DNA of 64,000 nt, from assembly GCA_023425645.1 (NCBI GenBank), contig JAFACG010000001.1:1-64000 (forward strand), in the 5' to 3' direction. The notes beneath the pieces were generated by a model. The model saw nothing but the letters and a program-made list of their open reading frames with translations. It was not told where the DNA came from and made no database searches. The DNA is from Pseudomonadota bacterium (GTDB lineage Bacteria > Pseudomonadota > Gammaproteobacteria > Burkholderiales > Burkholderiaceae_B). Shown piece after piece: positions 16,955 to 26,820 of the stretch. How positions within the stretch are numbered: position 1 is the first letter of the stretch; every line of letters starts with the position of its first letter. The position numbers and the translations under genes were made by a program.

Positions 16955-17501
16955 GATCCCTGCTGTCGAGTTTCTCGGAGCCTGCCGCATTCTGCAGGCG
17001 CTGGCGCAGATACCGGTTTTCCTGGCGGCGCCGGAAAAGAATGTCCGACAGCTCGTTCAGGGCCTGCTTGTAGACTTCCCGCTTGAACTCGATGACGGAA
17101 TCGAGCGGAACCCAATACTGGCTCCAGCGCCAGGCGTCGAATTCCGGGGAGTCGGAAGTGCGCAGGCAGACATCGCTGTCGCGCCCCACCAGCCGGAGCA
17201 GGAACCAGATCTGTTTCTGGCCTTTGTAATGGCCACGCGCATCCCTGCGCACATAATTACTGGGTACGTTATAGCGAAGCCAATCTCGCGTCCGGCCTAA
17301 TATGCGGATGTGTTCAGGCAGCAAGCCGACCTCTTCGTGCAATTCGCGGTACATCGCCTGAACGGGTGTTTCACCGTATTTGATACCGCCTTGCGGGAAC
17401 TGCCAGGCATGTTCCCGGATACGCTTGCCCCAAAAAACCTCATTCTTGCGATTAACGAGGATAATTCCGACATTAGGACGGTAGCCTTCACGATCTAACA
17501 T
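16935..17501 (-). CDS. rppH: RNA pyrophosphohydrolase RppH (Nudix)
   Basis: This 188-residue Nudix hydrolase removes pyrophosphate from the 5' end of mRNA and so triggers decay. The N terminus [15 protein letters not shown] and the Nudix box [10 protein letters not shown]...RELHEEVGL (about residues 38-60) are typical of RppH. It is divergent from proS with 65 bases between. Its 3' end overlaps the response-regulator gene by 20 bases, an unusual link between an RNA-decay enzyme and a two-component system. Confidence 0.95.
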   Translation of the reverse strand: MLDREGYRPNVGIILVNRKNEVFWGKRIREHAWQFPQGGIKYGETPVQAMYRELHEEVGLLPEHIRILGRTRDWLRYNVPSNYVRRDARGHYKGQKQIWFLLRLVGRDSDVCLRTSDSPEFDAWRWSQYWVPLDSVIEFKREVYKQALNELSDILFRRRQENRYLRQRLQNAAGSEKLDSRDHAHTIG

Positions 17502-17566
17502 AGGCCACCTCTATACGAATTCAATACAATTACGTCTGATTATACGTACCTGATGAGCTCCCTACC

Positions 17567-19303
17567 ATGCATGCTAGCCAGTATCACATCAATACCCTGA
17601 AAGAAGCACCCACCGAAGCCGAGGTCGCCAGCCACCAGCTCATGACGCGGGCCGGCATGATCCGCAAGGCCGCCGGCGGCATCTATACCTATATGCCCAT
17701 GGGCCTGCGCGTGCTGCGCAAGATCGAAAACATCATCCGCGAGGAAATGGACCGCTCGGGCGCCATCGAACTGCTGATGCCCGTGGTCCAGCCCGCCGAA
17801 CTCTGGGTGGAGTCGGGTCGTTGGGAAAAATATGGCGACGAACTGCTGCGCATCAAGGACCGCCACCAACGCGATTTCGTGCTGCAGCCCACCTCCGAGG
17901 AAGTGATCACCGACATCGCCCGCAACGAGATCCACAGCTGGCGCCAATTGCCCGTGAACTTCTATCACATCCAGACCAAGTTCCGCGACGAGCGCCGTCC
18001 GCGCTTCGGCCTGATGCGCGGGCGCGAGTTCATCATGAAGGACGCCTACTCCTTCGACCGCAGCGCCGAGGCCGCGCAGGCCAGCTACGACATCATGTTC
18101 GATGCCTACATGCGCATCTTCCAGCGCCTGGGCCTGACCTTCCGCGCCGTGGCGGCCGACACCGGCTCCATCGGCGGCTCGCGCAGCCATGAGTTCCAGG
18201 TCATCGCCGACACGGGCGAGGACTTGCTGGTCTACAACCCCGACTCCGACTACGCCGCCAACATCGAGCTGGCCGATGCGCCCTGCCTGCTGGCCGAGCG
18301 CGCCGCGCCCGCCGAGGCTCTGGTCAAGACCGCCACGCCCGAGGCGCCCAAGTGCGAACTGGTCGCCAAGCAGCTGGGACGCGAGCTGTCCGCCACCGTG
18401 AAGTCCGTGGTCCTGGCCACCGACGTGCAGGAAGACGAGCAGACCCGGACCACCATTTACCTGCTGCTGGTGCGCGGCGACCACGAAGTCAACGAAATCA
18501 AGGTCTCCAAGCTGCCCGGCTTCGAGCAGGGGCACCGTCTGGCCACCGAAGAGGAAATCGTGGCCGCCTTCGGCTGCAAGCCCGGCTACCTGGGCCCCAT
18601 CGGCACCCGCCAGCCCGTCCAGGTCATCGCCGACCTGACCGTGGCCAACATGAGCGACTTCATCTGCGGCGCCAACGAGGAAGGCTTCCACTACACGGGC
18701 GTGAACTGGGGCCGCGACCTGCCCGAGCCCGTCAAGGCGGACCTGCGCAACGTGGTGGCCGGCGACCCGGCGCCCGAAGGCGGCAAGCTGGCCATCCAGC
18801 GCGGCATCGAAGTGGGCCACGTCTTCTTCCTGGGCGACACGTATTCGCGCAAGCTGCAGGCCACCTTTTTGGAAACCGATGGTAAACCCGCATTGATGCA
18901 GATGGGCTGCTATGGCATCGGCGTGAGCCGCATCGCCGCGGCGGCCATCGAACAGAACCACGACGAGCGCGGCATCATCTGGCCGCGCGCTCTGGCTCCG
19001 TTCGAAGTGGTCATCTGCCCGATCGGATTCACCAAGAGCGAAGCCGTGCGCCAGGCCGCCGAAGAGCTCTACGCCAGCCTGAAGGATCAGGGCGTGGACG
19101 TCATCCTGGACGACCGCGACGCGCGTCCCGGCATCATGTTCGCCGACTGGGAGCTGATCGGCGTGCCGCTGCGCGTGACCATCGGCGACCGCGGCCTGAA
19201 GGAAGGCATGGTGGAACTGCAGGCCCGCCGCGACGAGGCCAGCACCCAGGTGCCAGTGGCCGACATCGCCCGCGTGGCGCTCGAGCGCCTGGCCACGCTC
19301 TAA
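17567..19303 (+). CDS. proS: Prolyl-tRNA synthetase ProS
   Basis: This 578-residue class II synthetase charges tRNA-Pro. The N-terminal catalytic core shows motif 2 ([17 protein letters not shown], about 140-156) and motif 3 near [14 protein letters not shown]. Between them (about 225-380) lies the YbaK-type insertion domain that edits mischarged alanine, so this is the bacterial long form. The C-terminal anticodon-binding domain ends at the stop. It is followed at 62 bases by the tol gene cluster. Confidence 0.97.
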   Translation: MHASQYHINTLKEAPTEAEVASHQLMTRAGMIRKAAGGIYTYMPMGLRVLRKIENIIREEMDRSGAIELLMPVVQPAELWVESGRWEKYGDELLRIKDRHQRDFVLQPTSEEVITDIARNEIHSWRQLPVNFYHIQTKFRDERRPRFGLMRGREFIMKDAYSFDRSAEAAQASYDIMFDAYMRIFQRLGLTFRAVAADTGSIGGSRSHEFQVIADTGEDLLVYNPDSDYAANIELADAPCLLAERAAPAEALVKTATPEAPKCELVAKQLGRELSATVKSVVLATDVQEDEQTRTTIYLLLVRGDHEVNEIKVSKLPGFEQGHRLATEEEIVAAFGCKPGYLGPIGTRQPVQVIADLTVANMSDFICGANEEGFHYTGVNWGRDLPEPVKADLRNVVAGDPAPEGGKLAIQRGIEVGHVFFLGDTYSRKLQATFLETDGKPALMQMGCYGIGVSRIAAAAIEQNHDERGIIWPRALAPFEVVICPIGFTKSEAVRQAAEELYASLKDQGVDVILDDRDARPGIMFADWELIGVPLRVTIGDRGLKEGMVELQARRDEASTQVPVADIARVALERLATL

Positions 19304-19365
19304 GCCCGTCCTCGCCGGCGGGCGTTCGCGTGCGCCGGCGAAGCTCAAACTCTCTTACCAACGAC

Positions 19366-19791
19366 ATGCTTATTGACAACTGGGGTTCCGAGGCCCGCCT
19401 CGATATTCGCGTATATTACGAGGACACGGATGCCGGCGGCATCGTGTACTACGCCAACTACCTGAAGTTCTTCGAGCGCGCGCGCACGGAGTGGCTGCGG
19501 TCCCTGGGCGTGCATCAATCCGACGTGGCCGAGCAGATTCAACGCCTGTTCGTAGTCAAGAAGGTTGAAATACAATACTGCAAACCTGCCCGGCTGGACG
19601 ATCTGGTCTCGGTGCGCAGCCGCATCACCCATATCGGGGCGGCCACAATCAATTTCGAGCAGCGCGCTCTGCTGGACGGGGAACTGTTATGCCACAGCAC
19701 CATCCAAATTGTTTGCGTTGACGCTAAAACGCTTCGTCCAAGCAAGCTGGACTCTGACTTACGTACACTCTTGGAAAAGGTTCAGGACTGA
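19366..19791 (+). CDS. ybgC: Tol-Pal system acyl-CoA thioesterase YbgC
   Basis: This hot-dog-fold thioesterase has about 141 residues and the 4-hydroxybenzoyl-CoA-type active-site motif YYEDTDAGGIVYYANY (catalytic Asp near residue 17-19). It hydrolyses acyl-CoA and is tied to phospholipid metabolism. It is the first gene of the tol-pal cluster and stops 2 bases before tolQ. I chose ATG 19366; a GTG at 19330 in the same frame would add 12 residues, and neither has a strong ribosome-binding site. Confidence 0.9.
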   Translation: MLIDNWGSEARLDIRVYYEDTDAGGIVYYANYLKFFERARTEWLRSLGVHQSDVAEQIQRLFVVKKVEIQYCKPARLDDLVSVRSRITHIGAATINFEQRALLDGELLCHSTIQIVCVDAKTLRPSKLDSDLRTLLEKVQD

Positions 19792-19793
19792 CC

Positions 19794-20467
19794 ATGCAAG
19801 CTTCTAGCGACCTGTCGCTGCTTTCGCTACTCATCGATGCCAGCATTCCCGTTCAGCTCGTGATGCTGATCCTGCTGGGCATCTCCATTCTTTCGTGGGC
19901 CTACATCTTCAGCAAGCGCGCCGCCCTGAAACGCACGCTTGACCAGACCCGCCGCTTCGAGGACGACTTCTGGGCAGGCGGCGACCTGGCCGTGCTGCAG
20001 CAGTCCATCGCCTCGCGCCGCGCCGAACACGGCGCCCTTGCCCGCATCTTCGAGGCCGGCATGACCGAATTCATCAAGGCCCGCCGCACCCAGCCCAACG
20101 GCATCGCCCTGCTGGACGGCCCGCGCCGCGCCATGCGCGCCAGCTACCAGCGTGAAATGGACACGCTGGAGACGCATCTGAACTTCCTGGCCTCGGCTGG
20201 ATCGGTCAGCCCGTATATCGGCCTGCTTGGCACGGTCTGGGGCATCATGCACGCCTTCATCGGCTTGTCGGGCATGCAGCAGGCCACCCTGGCCTCGGTG
20301 GCGCCGGGCATCGCCGAAGCCCTGATCGCCACGGCCATCGGCCTGTTCGCCGCCATTCCGGCGGTGGTGGCCTACAACCGCTTCACCAACGAGCTGGATC
20401 GCATCTCGATACGCTTCGACAGCTTCATCGACGAATTCCTGAACATCTTGCAGCGACAGGTGCACTG

Positions 20468-20468
<1 letters not shown>
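19794..20468 (+). CDS. tolQ: Tol-Pal motor protein TolQ
   Basis: This 224-residue inner-membrane protein has three membrane segments (about 20-40, 133-155, 168-190) and the ExbB/MotA family stretch GLLGTVWGIMHAFIGL. With TolR it forms the proton-driven motor that pulls TolA, and so constricts the outer membrane during division. The stop and the tolR start share bases (TGATG at 20466-20470). Confidence 0.96.
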
Positions 20469-20914
<446 letters not shown>

Positions 20915-20965
20915 CACCAGGCCGGACGCGCCCGCAGGCGTGTCCGGCGCGAAGACCTGAACTGA

Positions 20966-22045
20966 ATGAAGCAGAGAACTCGCAATACCCGCAATCCGGC
21001 CCAGCTCACTCCCGAACAGAGGGAAGACCGGCGCGGCCTGCTGATCGCCCTGGGTCTGCACGGGCTGTTGCTGCTCGCCATGCTGGCGGGCCTACTTTTT
21101 TCCGCGCCCAAGACGCCCAACGCGGTGCAGGTCGAACTGTGGATGGACGGCGTGGCGCCGGACGCCGCCGTGAACGCGAATCCTGAAGCGCCTGAAGCCG
21201 AACCCGAGCCGCAGCCCGAACCGGAACCGGCGGCCGAACCCGAACCTCAGCCCCAACCCGCGAAACCGGAGCCCCAGCCCGAGCCGCCCCCTCCTCCGCC
21301 GCCCGAGCCTCCCAAGGCCACGCCCCCGGCCGAACCCGAGGTCGACCCCGAGATCGCCCTGGAGCAGGCACGCAAGGAACGCGAGAAAAAAGACCGCGAA
21401 GAACGGCTGGAGCAGGAGCGCCAGGAAAAGCTGCGCCAGGAGAAACTGGCGGCCGAGCGGCGCGAACGCGAACTGAAGGACAAGCAGGAACAGGAACGCA
21501 AGGCCAAGGCGGAAGCCGAGGCCAAGGCCAAGGCCGAGGCTGAACGCAAAGCCAAGGCGGAAGCCGAAGCCAAGGCCAAGGCAGCGGCCGAAGCCAAGGC
21601 CAAGGCGGAAGCCGAGGCCAAGGCCAAGGCGGCGGCTGCCGCCAAAGCCAAGGCCGAGGCCGAACGCAAGGCCAAGGAAGAGGCCTTCCGGCGCGCCATG
21701 CGCGAAGGCGCTCCAGGCCGCCCCGGCGGCACGGCCGACCGCAACCAGGCGGGCGGCGGCGGAGGCGATGGCGGCTATGCGGCCAAGGTGCGCGCCTGCG
21801 TGCAGCCCGGCGTCATCTACAACACGCCGGCCCGCTCGGAAGTGCGCGGCAACCCCACGCTCCAATACCGCGTCGATCTCAATCCGGACGGCACGCCGGG
21901 CCGGGTGCAGATCAAACGCTCCTCCGGTATCGCCCAATTCGATGATGCCGTATCCAAGGGACTTGCCCGATGCAGTCCTTTCCCCAAACCGCCCAGCGGG
22001 AAGTATCCATCGTATATTGATGGTGAGTACCGCATGTTCGATTAA
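20966..22045 (+). CDS. tolA: Tol-Pal energy transducer TolA
   Basis: This 359-residue protein has a single N-terminal membrane anchor (about 26-46), a proline- and glutamate-rich part (about 70-125), a long Lys/Ala/Glu coiled coil (about 130-245) and a C-terminal globular domain (about 268-359) ending in GEYRMFD. It spans the periplasm and contacts TolB and Pal. The coiled coil is made of near-identical AKAEAE-type repeats, so its length is prone to change by recombination. Confidence 0.94.
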   Translation: MKQRTRNTRNPAQLTPEQREDRRGLLIALGLHGLLLLAMLAGLLFSAPKTPNAVQVELWMDGVAPDAAVNANPEAPEAEPEPQPEPEPAAEPEPQPQPAKPEPQPEPPPPPPPEPPKATPPAEPEVDPEIALEQARKEREKKDREERLEQERQEKLRQEKLAAERRERELKDKQEQERKAKAEAEAKAKAEAERKAKAEAEAKAKAAAEAKAKAEAEAKAKAAAAAKAKAEAERKAKEEAFRRAMREGAPGRPGGTADRNQAGGGGGDGGYAAKVRACVQPGVIYNTPARSEVRGNPTLQYRVDLNPDGTPGRVQIKRSSGIAQFDDAVSKGLARCSPFPKPPSGKYPSYIDGEYRMFD

Positions 22046-22060
22046 TCAGGAGATTGCATA

Positions 22061-23371
22061 ATGACCGCCGCTACCCCAGCCATAGCGACAGTACGCCGTC
22101 ATTGGCGAGCCATGGCCACCGGACTGTTCGCCATGGCCGCCGGACTGTTCGCCAGCCAGCCGGCCCAGGCCCAACTGCGGGTCGACATGTCCGGTGTGGG
22201 TGCTACCCAGTACCCGATCGCGATCGCCGATTTCGCCAATAACCCGGCCACCCAGTCGCTGGCCGAAGTCATCCGCGCCGACCTGACCCGCTCGGGCCAG
22301 TTCCAGCTGATCAACGCCGCCGGCGCCAACCTGAACGCCGAAAGCACCATCGCCTACGACGAATGGCGCAACCGCGGCGCCGACTACCTGGCCTACGGCT
22401 CGGTCGCCCAGACCGGCGGCCAGTATTCCGTCAGCTACCGTCTGGTGGATTCGGTACGCCAGACCCAGCTCGACGGCGTGGCATTCGCCGGCAGCGAAAA
22501 GGAGCTGCGGCGGATTTCGCATCAGATCGCCGACCGCATTTATGAAAAAATTACGGGCATACGCGGGGTTTTCTCCACGCGACTGGCCTACGTGTTGCAA
22601 ACCGGCAACAGCTATGAGTTACAAATTGCAGACGCCGATGGCCAAAATCCGCAGGTAATGTTGCGTTCCCGACACTCAATCATCTCGCCGGCCTGGTCGC
22701 CTGACGGCAAAAAACTGGCCTACGTGAGTTTCGAGAACGAAAAACCTGTGGTTTATGTGCAAACTTTGGCCACCGGACACCGCGAACCGCTGGCCAATTT
22801 CAAGGGCAACAACAGCAGCCCAGCCTGGGCTCCAAACGGCAATCAGCTTGCAGTTGTGCTCTCCAGGGACGGAATTTCGCAGATCTACACGCTAAATGCG
22901 GACGGCTCCGGACTGCGTCGCGTGATGCGCTCGCCGCTGATCGACACTGAACCGAGTTTTACGCCGGATGGCAACTCCCTTGTGTTCGTCAGCGACCGTG
23001 GCGGCGCGCCCAACATTTACAAAGTCGGTCTGGGCGGGGGCGACGCTCAACGCATAACCTTCAACGGGAGTTACAATATTTCACCGGAGGTCTCTGCGGA
23101 CGGTACTAGCCTTGTATACGTCACACGTAGAAACGGCGCTTTCCGAATTGCCACCCAAGACATGGCAACCGGGTCAGAGCAGCTGCTGACGGCAGGTCCC
23201 GACGATCAGTCTCCGAGTTTTGCCCCTAATGGGATGCAGATCTTATATAGTTCTGTTCAGGGGGGCCGTAGTGTCCTAGCTGTCACATCTGTGGACGGTC
23301 GCGTTCGTCAGACCCTCTCCTCTCTGAATGGCAAAGTACGCGAACCCACCTGGGGACCATTTACCAACTGA
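22061..23371 (+). CDS. tolB: Tol-Pal beta-propeller protein TolB
   Basis: This 436-residue periplasmic protein has a signal peptide cleaved near QPAQA, an N-terminal alpha/beta domain and a six-bladed propeller. Blades show the repeated phrases SPAWSPDGKKLAYVS, SPAWAPNGNQLAV, EPSFTPDGNSLVFVS and SPSFAPNGMQILYSS. It shuttles between Pal and TolA. It is 15 bases after tolA. GC content drops in the 3' third of the gene, seen in codons such as TTT, AAT and GTT. Confidence 0.97.
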   Translation: MTAATPAIATVRRHWRAMATGLFAMAAGLFASQPAQAQLRVDMSGVGATQYPIAIADFANNPATQSLAEVIRADLTRSGQFQLINAAGANLNAESTIAYDEWRNRGADYLAYGSVAQTGGQYSVSYRLVDSVRQTQLDGVAFAGSEKELRRISHQIADRIYEKITGIRGVFSTRLAYVLQTGNSYELQIADADGQNPQVMLRSRHSIISPAWSPDGKKLAYVSFENEKPVVYVQTLATGHREPLANFKGNNSSPAWAPNGNQLAVVLSRDGISQIYTLNADGSGLRRVMRSPLIDTEPSFTPDGNSLVFVSDRGGAPNIYKVGLGGGDAQRITFNGSYNISPEVSADGTSLVYVTRRNGAFRIATQDMATGSEQLLTAGPDDQSPSFAPNGMQILYSSVQGGRSVLAVTSVDGRVRQTLSSLNGKVREPTWGPFTN

Positions 23372-23406
23372 CATCCTGTGTGACTCTTTTTTCAAAAGGA
23401 ATTCAA

Positions 23407-23907
23407 ATGAGCTCGCGCATTCTCAAAAGTCTTACCATTGCCGCTATGGCCGCCGCCCTTGCTGCTTGCAGCTCGGTACCCCTGGATCAATCCGGTTCCG
23501 GCTCTACTGGCACTGGCTCCGACTCTGCCAGCGCAGGCCAAATCATGGACCCATTCAATCCTCAAAGCCCACTGGCGCAGCAGCGTTCGGTGTACTTTGA
23601 CTACGACAGCTACGTGGTCGCCGACCAGTACCGCAGCCTCGTAGAGATGCATGCGTCGTACCTGAGCAGCCATCCTCAGCAAACCGTGCGCATCGAGGGC
23701 AACACCGACGAGCGCGGCGGCGCCGAGTACAACCTGGCCCTGGGTCAGCGTCGCTCCGACGCCGTGGCCCGCATGCTCGGTCTGCTGGGTGTCAACGCCA
23801 ACCAGGTCGAAGCCGTGAGCTTTGGTAAAGAGCGTCCAAAGGCCTTGGGTAACACCGAAGCCGATTACGCTGAAAACCGTCGCGCAGACATCGTTTACCA
23901 ACGCTGA
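23407..23907 (+). CDS. pal: Peptidoglycan-associated lipoprotein Pal
   Basis: This 166-residue outer-membrane lipoprotein has a signal peptide with lipobox LAAC (Cys near 21) and an OmpA-like peptidoglycan-binding domain (YFDYDSYVV, then NTDERGGAEYN and QRRSDAV). It anchors the outer membrane to the cell wall and is the outer partner of TolB. ATG 23407 has an AAAGGA site. The frame extends 9 codons further upstream, but that would spoil the signal peptide. Confidence 0.97.
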   Translation: MSSRILKSLTIAAMAAALAACSSVPLDQSGSGSTGTGSDSASAGQIMDPFNPQSPLAQQRSVYFDYDSYVVADQYRSLVEMHASYLSSHPQQTVRIEGNTDERGGAEYNLALGQRRSDAVARMLGLLGVNANQVEAVSFGKERPKALGNTEADYAENRRADIVYQR

Positions 23908-23931
23908 TTCCTGCGTAGACCCAGTTGTTCC

Positions 23932-23968
23932 AACGCCGTGGCGGTTGTTCTACGCCGCGGCGTTTTTT
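23932..23968 (+). terminator. Terminator after pal
   Basis: A stem of about 12 bp (AACGCCGTGGCG with CGCCGCGGCGTT, one mismatch) is followed by six T. It separates tolQRAB-pal from cpoB, so cpoB needs readthrough or its own promoter. Confidence 0.85.
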
Positions 23969-23991
23969 ATCGCCAGGCCGCCGGATCGCTG

Positions 23992-24070
23992 AAGTGCCGG
24001 ACCCCGGAATGCCGGACCGCCGGAGTGCCGGACCACCGGAACGCCGGACCGCCGGAGTGCCGGACCATCC
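23992..24070. repeat. 16-bp tandem repeat between pal and cpoB
   Basis: Four full units and one partial unit of 16 bp with consensus ARYGCCGGACCGCCGG start at 23992, 24008, 24024, 24040 and 24056. Unit ends alternate (GCCGG, ACCGG), and the GGCCGGC-rich units can fold on each other. No frame is kept across it. The copy number may vary between strains. Confidence 0.88.
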
Positions 24071-24214
24071 CAAGGTAAAATGCGTCTTTTTGGGGGGTCG
24101 TCAAACATGGAATTGTCCATAGGGACTATTCTGGGCCTGACGAATCCGCACGGCATACCAGCTGCGAGACGGACAGCAGGCAGGCTATCGGCCTGCGCAG
24201 CGTGGGAGCATTTT
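24064..24214 (-). repeat. Family B repeat, diverged copy forming the cpoB leader
   Basis: Read on the minus strand it follows family B: CCCACGCTGCGCAGGC, then TGCTGTCC, GGATTCG and a hairpin around GTCC/GGAC. Matches to the 36877-37039 copy are spread over the whole length, with many changes. It ends about 16 bases before the cpoB start, so the repeat supplies most of the cpoB upstream region. Confidence 0.65.
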
Positions 24215-24229
24215 TTTACGGAAACCACT

Positions 24230-24916
24230 ATGAACGCCTATAAAAAGCCTTTTCGTCTCGCGACCGCGTCCCTGCTGGCCGCGACTGCCCTGTTCGCCTG
24301 CCTGCCGGCCCAGGCCTTTGCCGATGATGAAGCCAGGCGCGCCATTCTGGAGCTGCGTCAGCAAATCCGGCAGATGAACGAACAGAATGCGCAGGCGCGG
24401 CTGCATCTGGCGGACCAGATCGAATCCCTGCGCTCCGAGGTGGTCACGCTGCGCGGCCAGGTCGAGAAACTGAGCTGGGAGGCCAGCAACCTGCGCCAGG
24501 ACAGCTCCGCCGCGCAAAACAATGCGCCCCAGGCCGCCGACCCGCAAGAGCAGGCCGTGTACGACAGCGCCATGGATGCCTACCGCGCCGGCCAATACAA
24601 GCAGGCAGCCGAAGGCTTCGCCGCTTTCCTGGCCGCTTATCCCTCCAGCGTGCTGGCCGACGAGGTACGTTTCTACGAAGGCAGCAGCCTGTACGCCATC
24701 AAGAGCTTCAAGACCTCCGTCCAGAAGCTCCAGGCATTCGTGAAAGCCTCGCCTCAAAGCCCACGCGCCGCCGACGCGCTGATGGTGATCGCCTCCAGCC
24801 AGATCGAATTGAATGATCTGGCCGGCGCCAAGACCAGCCTGCAGCGCATCGTCAAGGACTACCCCCAATCCGACGCTGCGGAAACCGCCCGCAGCCGCCT
24901 GAAGCTGCTCGAATAA
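24230..24916 (+). CDS. cpoB: Cell division coordinator CpoB (YbgF)
   Basis: This 228-residue periplasmic protein has a signal peptide (cleaved near AQAFA), an N-terminal trimerising coiled coil (about 30-85) and three TPR units in the C-terminal half (YDSAMDAYRAGQYKQAAEGF and following). CpoB links the Tol machine to PBP1B-driven cell-wall synthesis at the septum. The frame runs up to 24080, but only ATG 24230 gives a signal peptide. It is cut off from pal by a terminator, a tandem repeat and a family B copy, unlike compact tol-pal-cpoB operons. Confidence 0.94.
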   Translation: MNAYKKPFRLATASLLAATALFACLPAQAFADDEARRAILELRQQIRQMNEQNAQARLHLADQIESLRSEVVTLRGQVEKLSWEASNLRQDSSAAQNNAPQAADPQEQAVYDSAMDAYRAGQYKQAAEGFAAFLAAYPSSVLADEVRFYEGSSLYAIKSFKTSVQKLQAFVKASPQSPRAADALMVIASSQIELNDLAGAKTSLQRIVKDYPQSDAAETARSRLKLLE

Positions 24917-24969
24917 GCTCCGCCAGCCCCCGGACCCGCCCTCCTCCGAACCGGGTGCACCCTGTTTTT

Positions 24970-25130
24970 CTACCGCCGGGGAGCCCACCCGCCCAAGGTA
25001 AAGCCCCCGCGTAGAGGGATTTGCCCGGCACAGGACAGTCGCTGCGGATTGTCTTGTGCCGGGCGAATCCGAGCGGCGACGGCCCCAAGGCAGGCAGCAA
25101 GCAGGCGATGAACCGCCCAGCACGGAAGTC
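24970..25130 (-). repeat. Family B repeat, diverged copy between cpoB and the hydrolase gene
   Basis: On the minus strand it follows the family order: GCTTGCTGCC, CGCTCGGATTCG, the hairpin arms ACAGTC/GACTGT, and a TACCGCCGGG-like end. It is diverged but clearly collinear with 44855-45004. It contains no gene. Confidence 0.65.
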
Positions 25131-25179
25131 TTTTTCACGGCCTGGCGGACGAACGACCGTCCAGCGCCTCTTGCCCGAC

Positions 25180-25980
25180 ATGAACTTTCCCGATTACCCC
25201 ACCGTTGAACTGGATGTCCTGGATTATCGCCACACGCTGGTGGACCAGGGCCAGGGCGAGCCCGTGCTGCTCATCCACGGTTCCCTGTGCGACTGGCGCT
25301 ACTGGCGCTGGCAAATCCCGTTCCTGGCGACCGGCCACCGCGTGCTGGCGCCCAGCCTGCGCTCCTACTGGCCGGGCGTAGCCGACCCCATGCGCTTCAG
25401 CCCAGAACAACACGCCCAGGACCTGGATGCCTTGCTGGCCCGACAATTCCCTCAGCAGAAAGTGCATGTGCTGGGCCATTCGCGCGGCGGCCACGTGGCC
25501 TTGCTGCTGGCCCAGCGAGCTCCCGCAAGGGTAGCCAGCCTGACGCTGGCCGATCCGGGTTTCCCAACCCCCGGCGCCTACTCCTCCGCACCCTTGTTCG
25601 AGCAGGTCGCCCAGCGCCTGCGGCAAGAAGATATCGACGGCGCCATGGCCCTGTTCGTGGACACGGTCAACGGTTCCGGGACCTGGAAGCAGATGACGCG
25701 CTGGTTCCGCGAGATGGTCCGGGACAACGCTCACACTCTGCTCGAACAGCAAAGCGAGCCGGGCGGCAGCCCGGCGCTGGAATGGCTCAAGGACCTGGAT
25801 GCGCCGCTGGCCCTGCTGACGGGCCAGAACAGCCCGCCCCGCTACCGTCATTGCATGGACCTGATACGGGCCCATCGGCGCGAAGATCGCCTGTTCACCA
25901 TCGCCGATGCCGCGCACGGCATGAACCTGGCCAATCCCAAGGCCTTCAATCAGGCTGTCCTGGAGATCATCCAAGGCTGA
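25180..25980 (+). CDS. Alpha/beta-fold hydrolase
   Basis: This 266-residue hydrolase has the oxyanion motif VLLIHGS (about 27-33), nucleophile elbow GHSRGG (Ser near residue 100), Asp in the ALLTGQNSPP region and the late catalytic His in ADAAHGMN (about 247). It belongs to the large esterase/haloalkane-type superfamily; the substrate cannot be told. The frame extends 53 codons upstream, but that part lies in a family B repeat, so I chose ATG 25180. Confidence 0.87.
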   Translation: MNFPDYPTVELDVLDYRHTLVDQGQGEPVLLIHGSLCDWRYWRWQIPFLATGHRVLAPSLRSYWPGVADPMRFSPEQHAQDLDALLARQFPQQKVHVLGHSRGGHVALLLAQRAPARVASLTLADPGFPTPGAYSSAPLFEQVAQRLRQEDIDGAMALFVDTVNGSGTWKQMTRWFREMVRDNAHTLLEQQSEPGGSPALEWLKDLDAPLALLTGQNSPPRYRHCMDLIRAHRREDRLFTIADAAHGMNLANPKAFNQAVLEIIQG

Positions 25981-25990
25981 GGCCCTGGAC

Positions 25991-26812
25991 GTGCTTCCGG
26001 ATCATCATACGCAAGCGCGTCCCCCGTACTTCCACGCGGGACTGTTGCTCGGCATCGAACACCAGTCCCAAACCGATCGTCATATGGCGCTGCGCATCGG
26101 CACTTACAGGCACCTGCAGCTGGAGTCATTCATTCAAGGTCATGAATCCGGGAGCCCGCTGCCCTTGCCCATGATGCTGGTGCTGTACAGCGGCAAGCAG
26201 ACCTGGAACGCCCCCACCCGCAGCCAGGACCTTTTTCCCAAGCTTGGCCCGCCGTGGCCTGCAGACCACATTCCGGAGCAAACCTACTTACTGATTGACC
26301 TAAAAAAACAGACTCTTAACCATTCCTTGCAGCCCGCCAACCTGTTTGTCCTGATCTGCCGGATCCAGCACAACCAAGGGCTGGCGCACCTGAACGAGTT
26401 GATGCAGACTGTCCTGGACACCTGCACGGACATGGCTCTGCTGCGTGATCTGGCTGCCTGGGTCAACCAGGCCATCCTGCCGCGCTGCCTGCCCAATCTG
26501 GACCTTCCTCAACTCCTGCACTTGAAGGACATACGCGCCATGCTTGAAGACAACTCCGATTCCTGGCTGCACCAATGGGAAGCCCAAGGCATTCAAAAAG
26601 GTTTGCAAAAAGGCTTGCAAGCCCAACAGGACACCTTGGCCCGCTTGATACGGCACAAGTTCGGCAAGCTGCCCAATGCGCGCAGGCAACAATTGTCCAC
26701 GGCGAATTCACGCCAATTGACGGCGTGGAGCCTGCAGCTGCTGGACGCCAACACCTTGGACGAGGTCTTCCAGCCTTCCGCATCCAGGCCCCGAAAATCG
26801 AGCCGGAACTGA
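25991..26812 (+). pseudogene. Rpn-type recombination-promoting nuclease, N-terminal truncation
   Basis: The 273-codon frame matches the YhgA/Rpn (transposase_31, PD-(D/E)XK) family, but it begins inside the nuclease core. The first recognisable part, GIEHQSQTDRHMALR at residue 21, is the conserved E-x-Q step. The preceding Asp motif and about 60 residues are gone, replaced by the end of the hydrolase gene 10 bases upstream. The rest (helical C-terminal part with GIQKGLQKGLQ repeats) looks intact. The start would be a GTG with no clear ribosome-binding site. Probably a relic; a short active form is not excluded. Confidence 0.7.
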
Positions 26813-26820
26813 ATCCCCGC

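Noticed and set aside
17540-19348. 602-codon minus-strand frame opposite proS
   Set aside because: Antisense shadow of proS; no motif, no ribosome-binding site.
23992-24070. CRISPR-like reading of the 16-bp repeats
   Set aside because: Units are directly adjacent without spacers, too short, and there are no cas genes.
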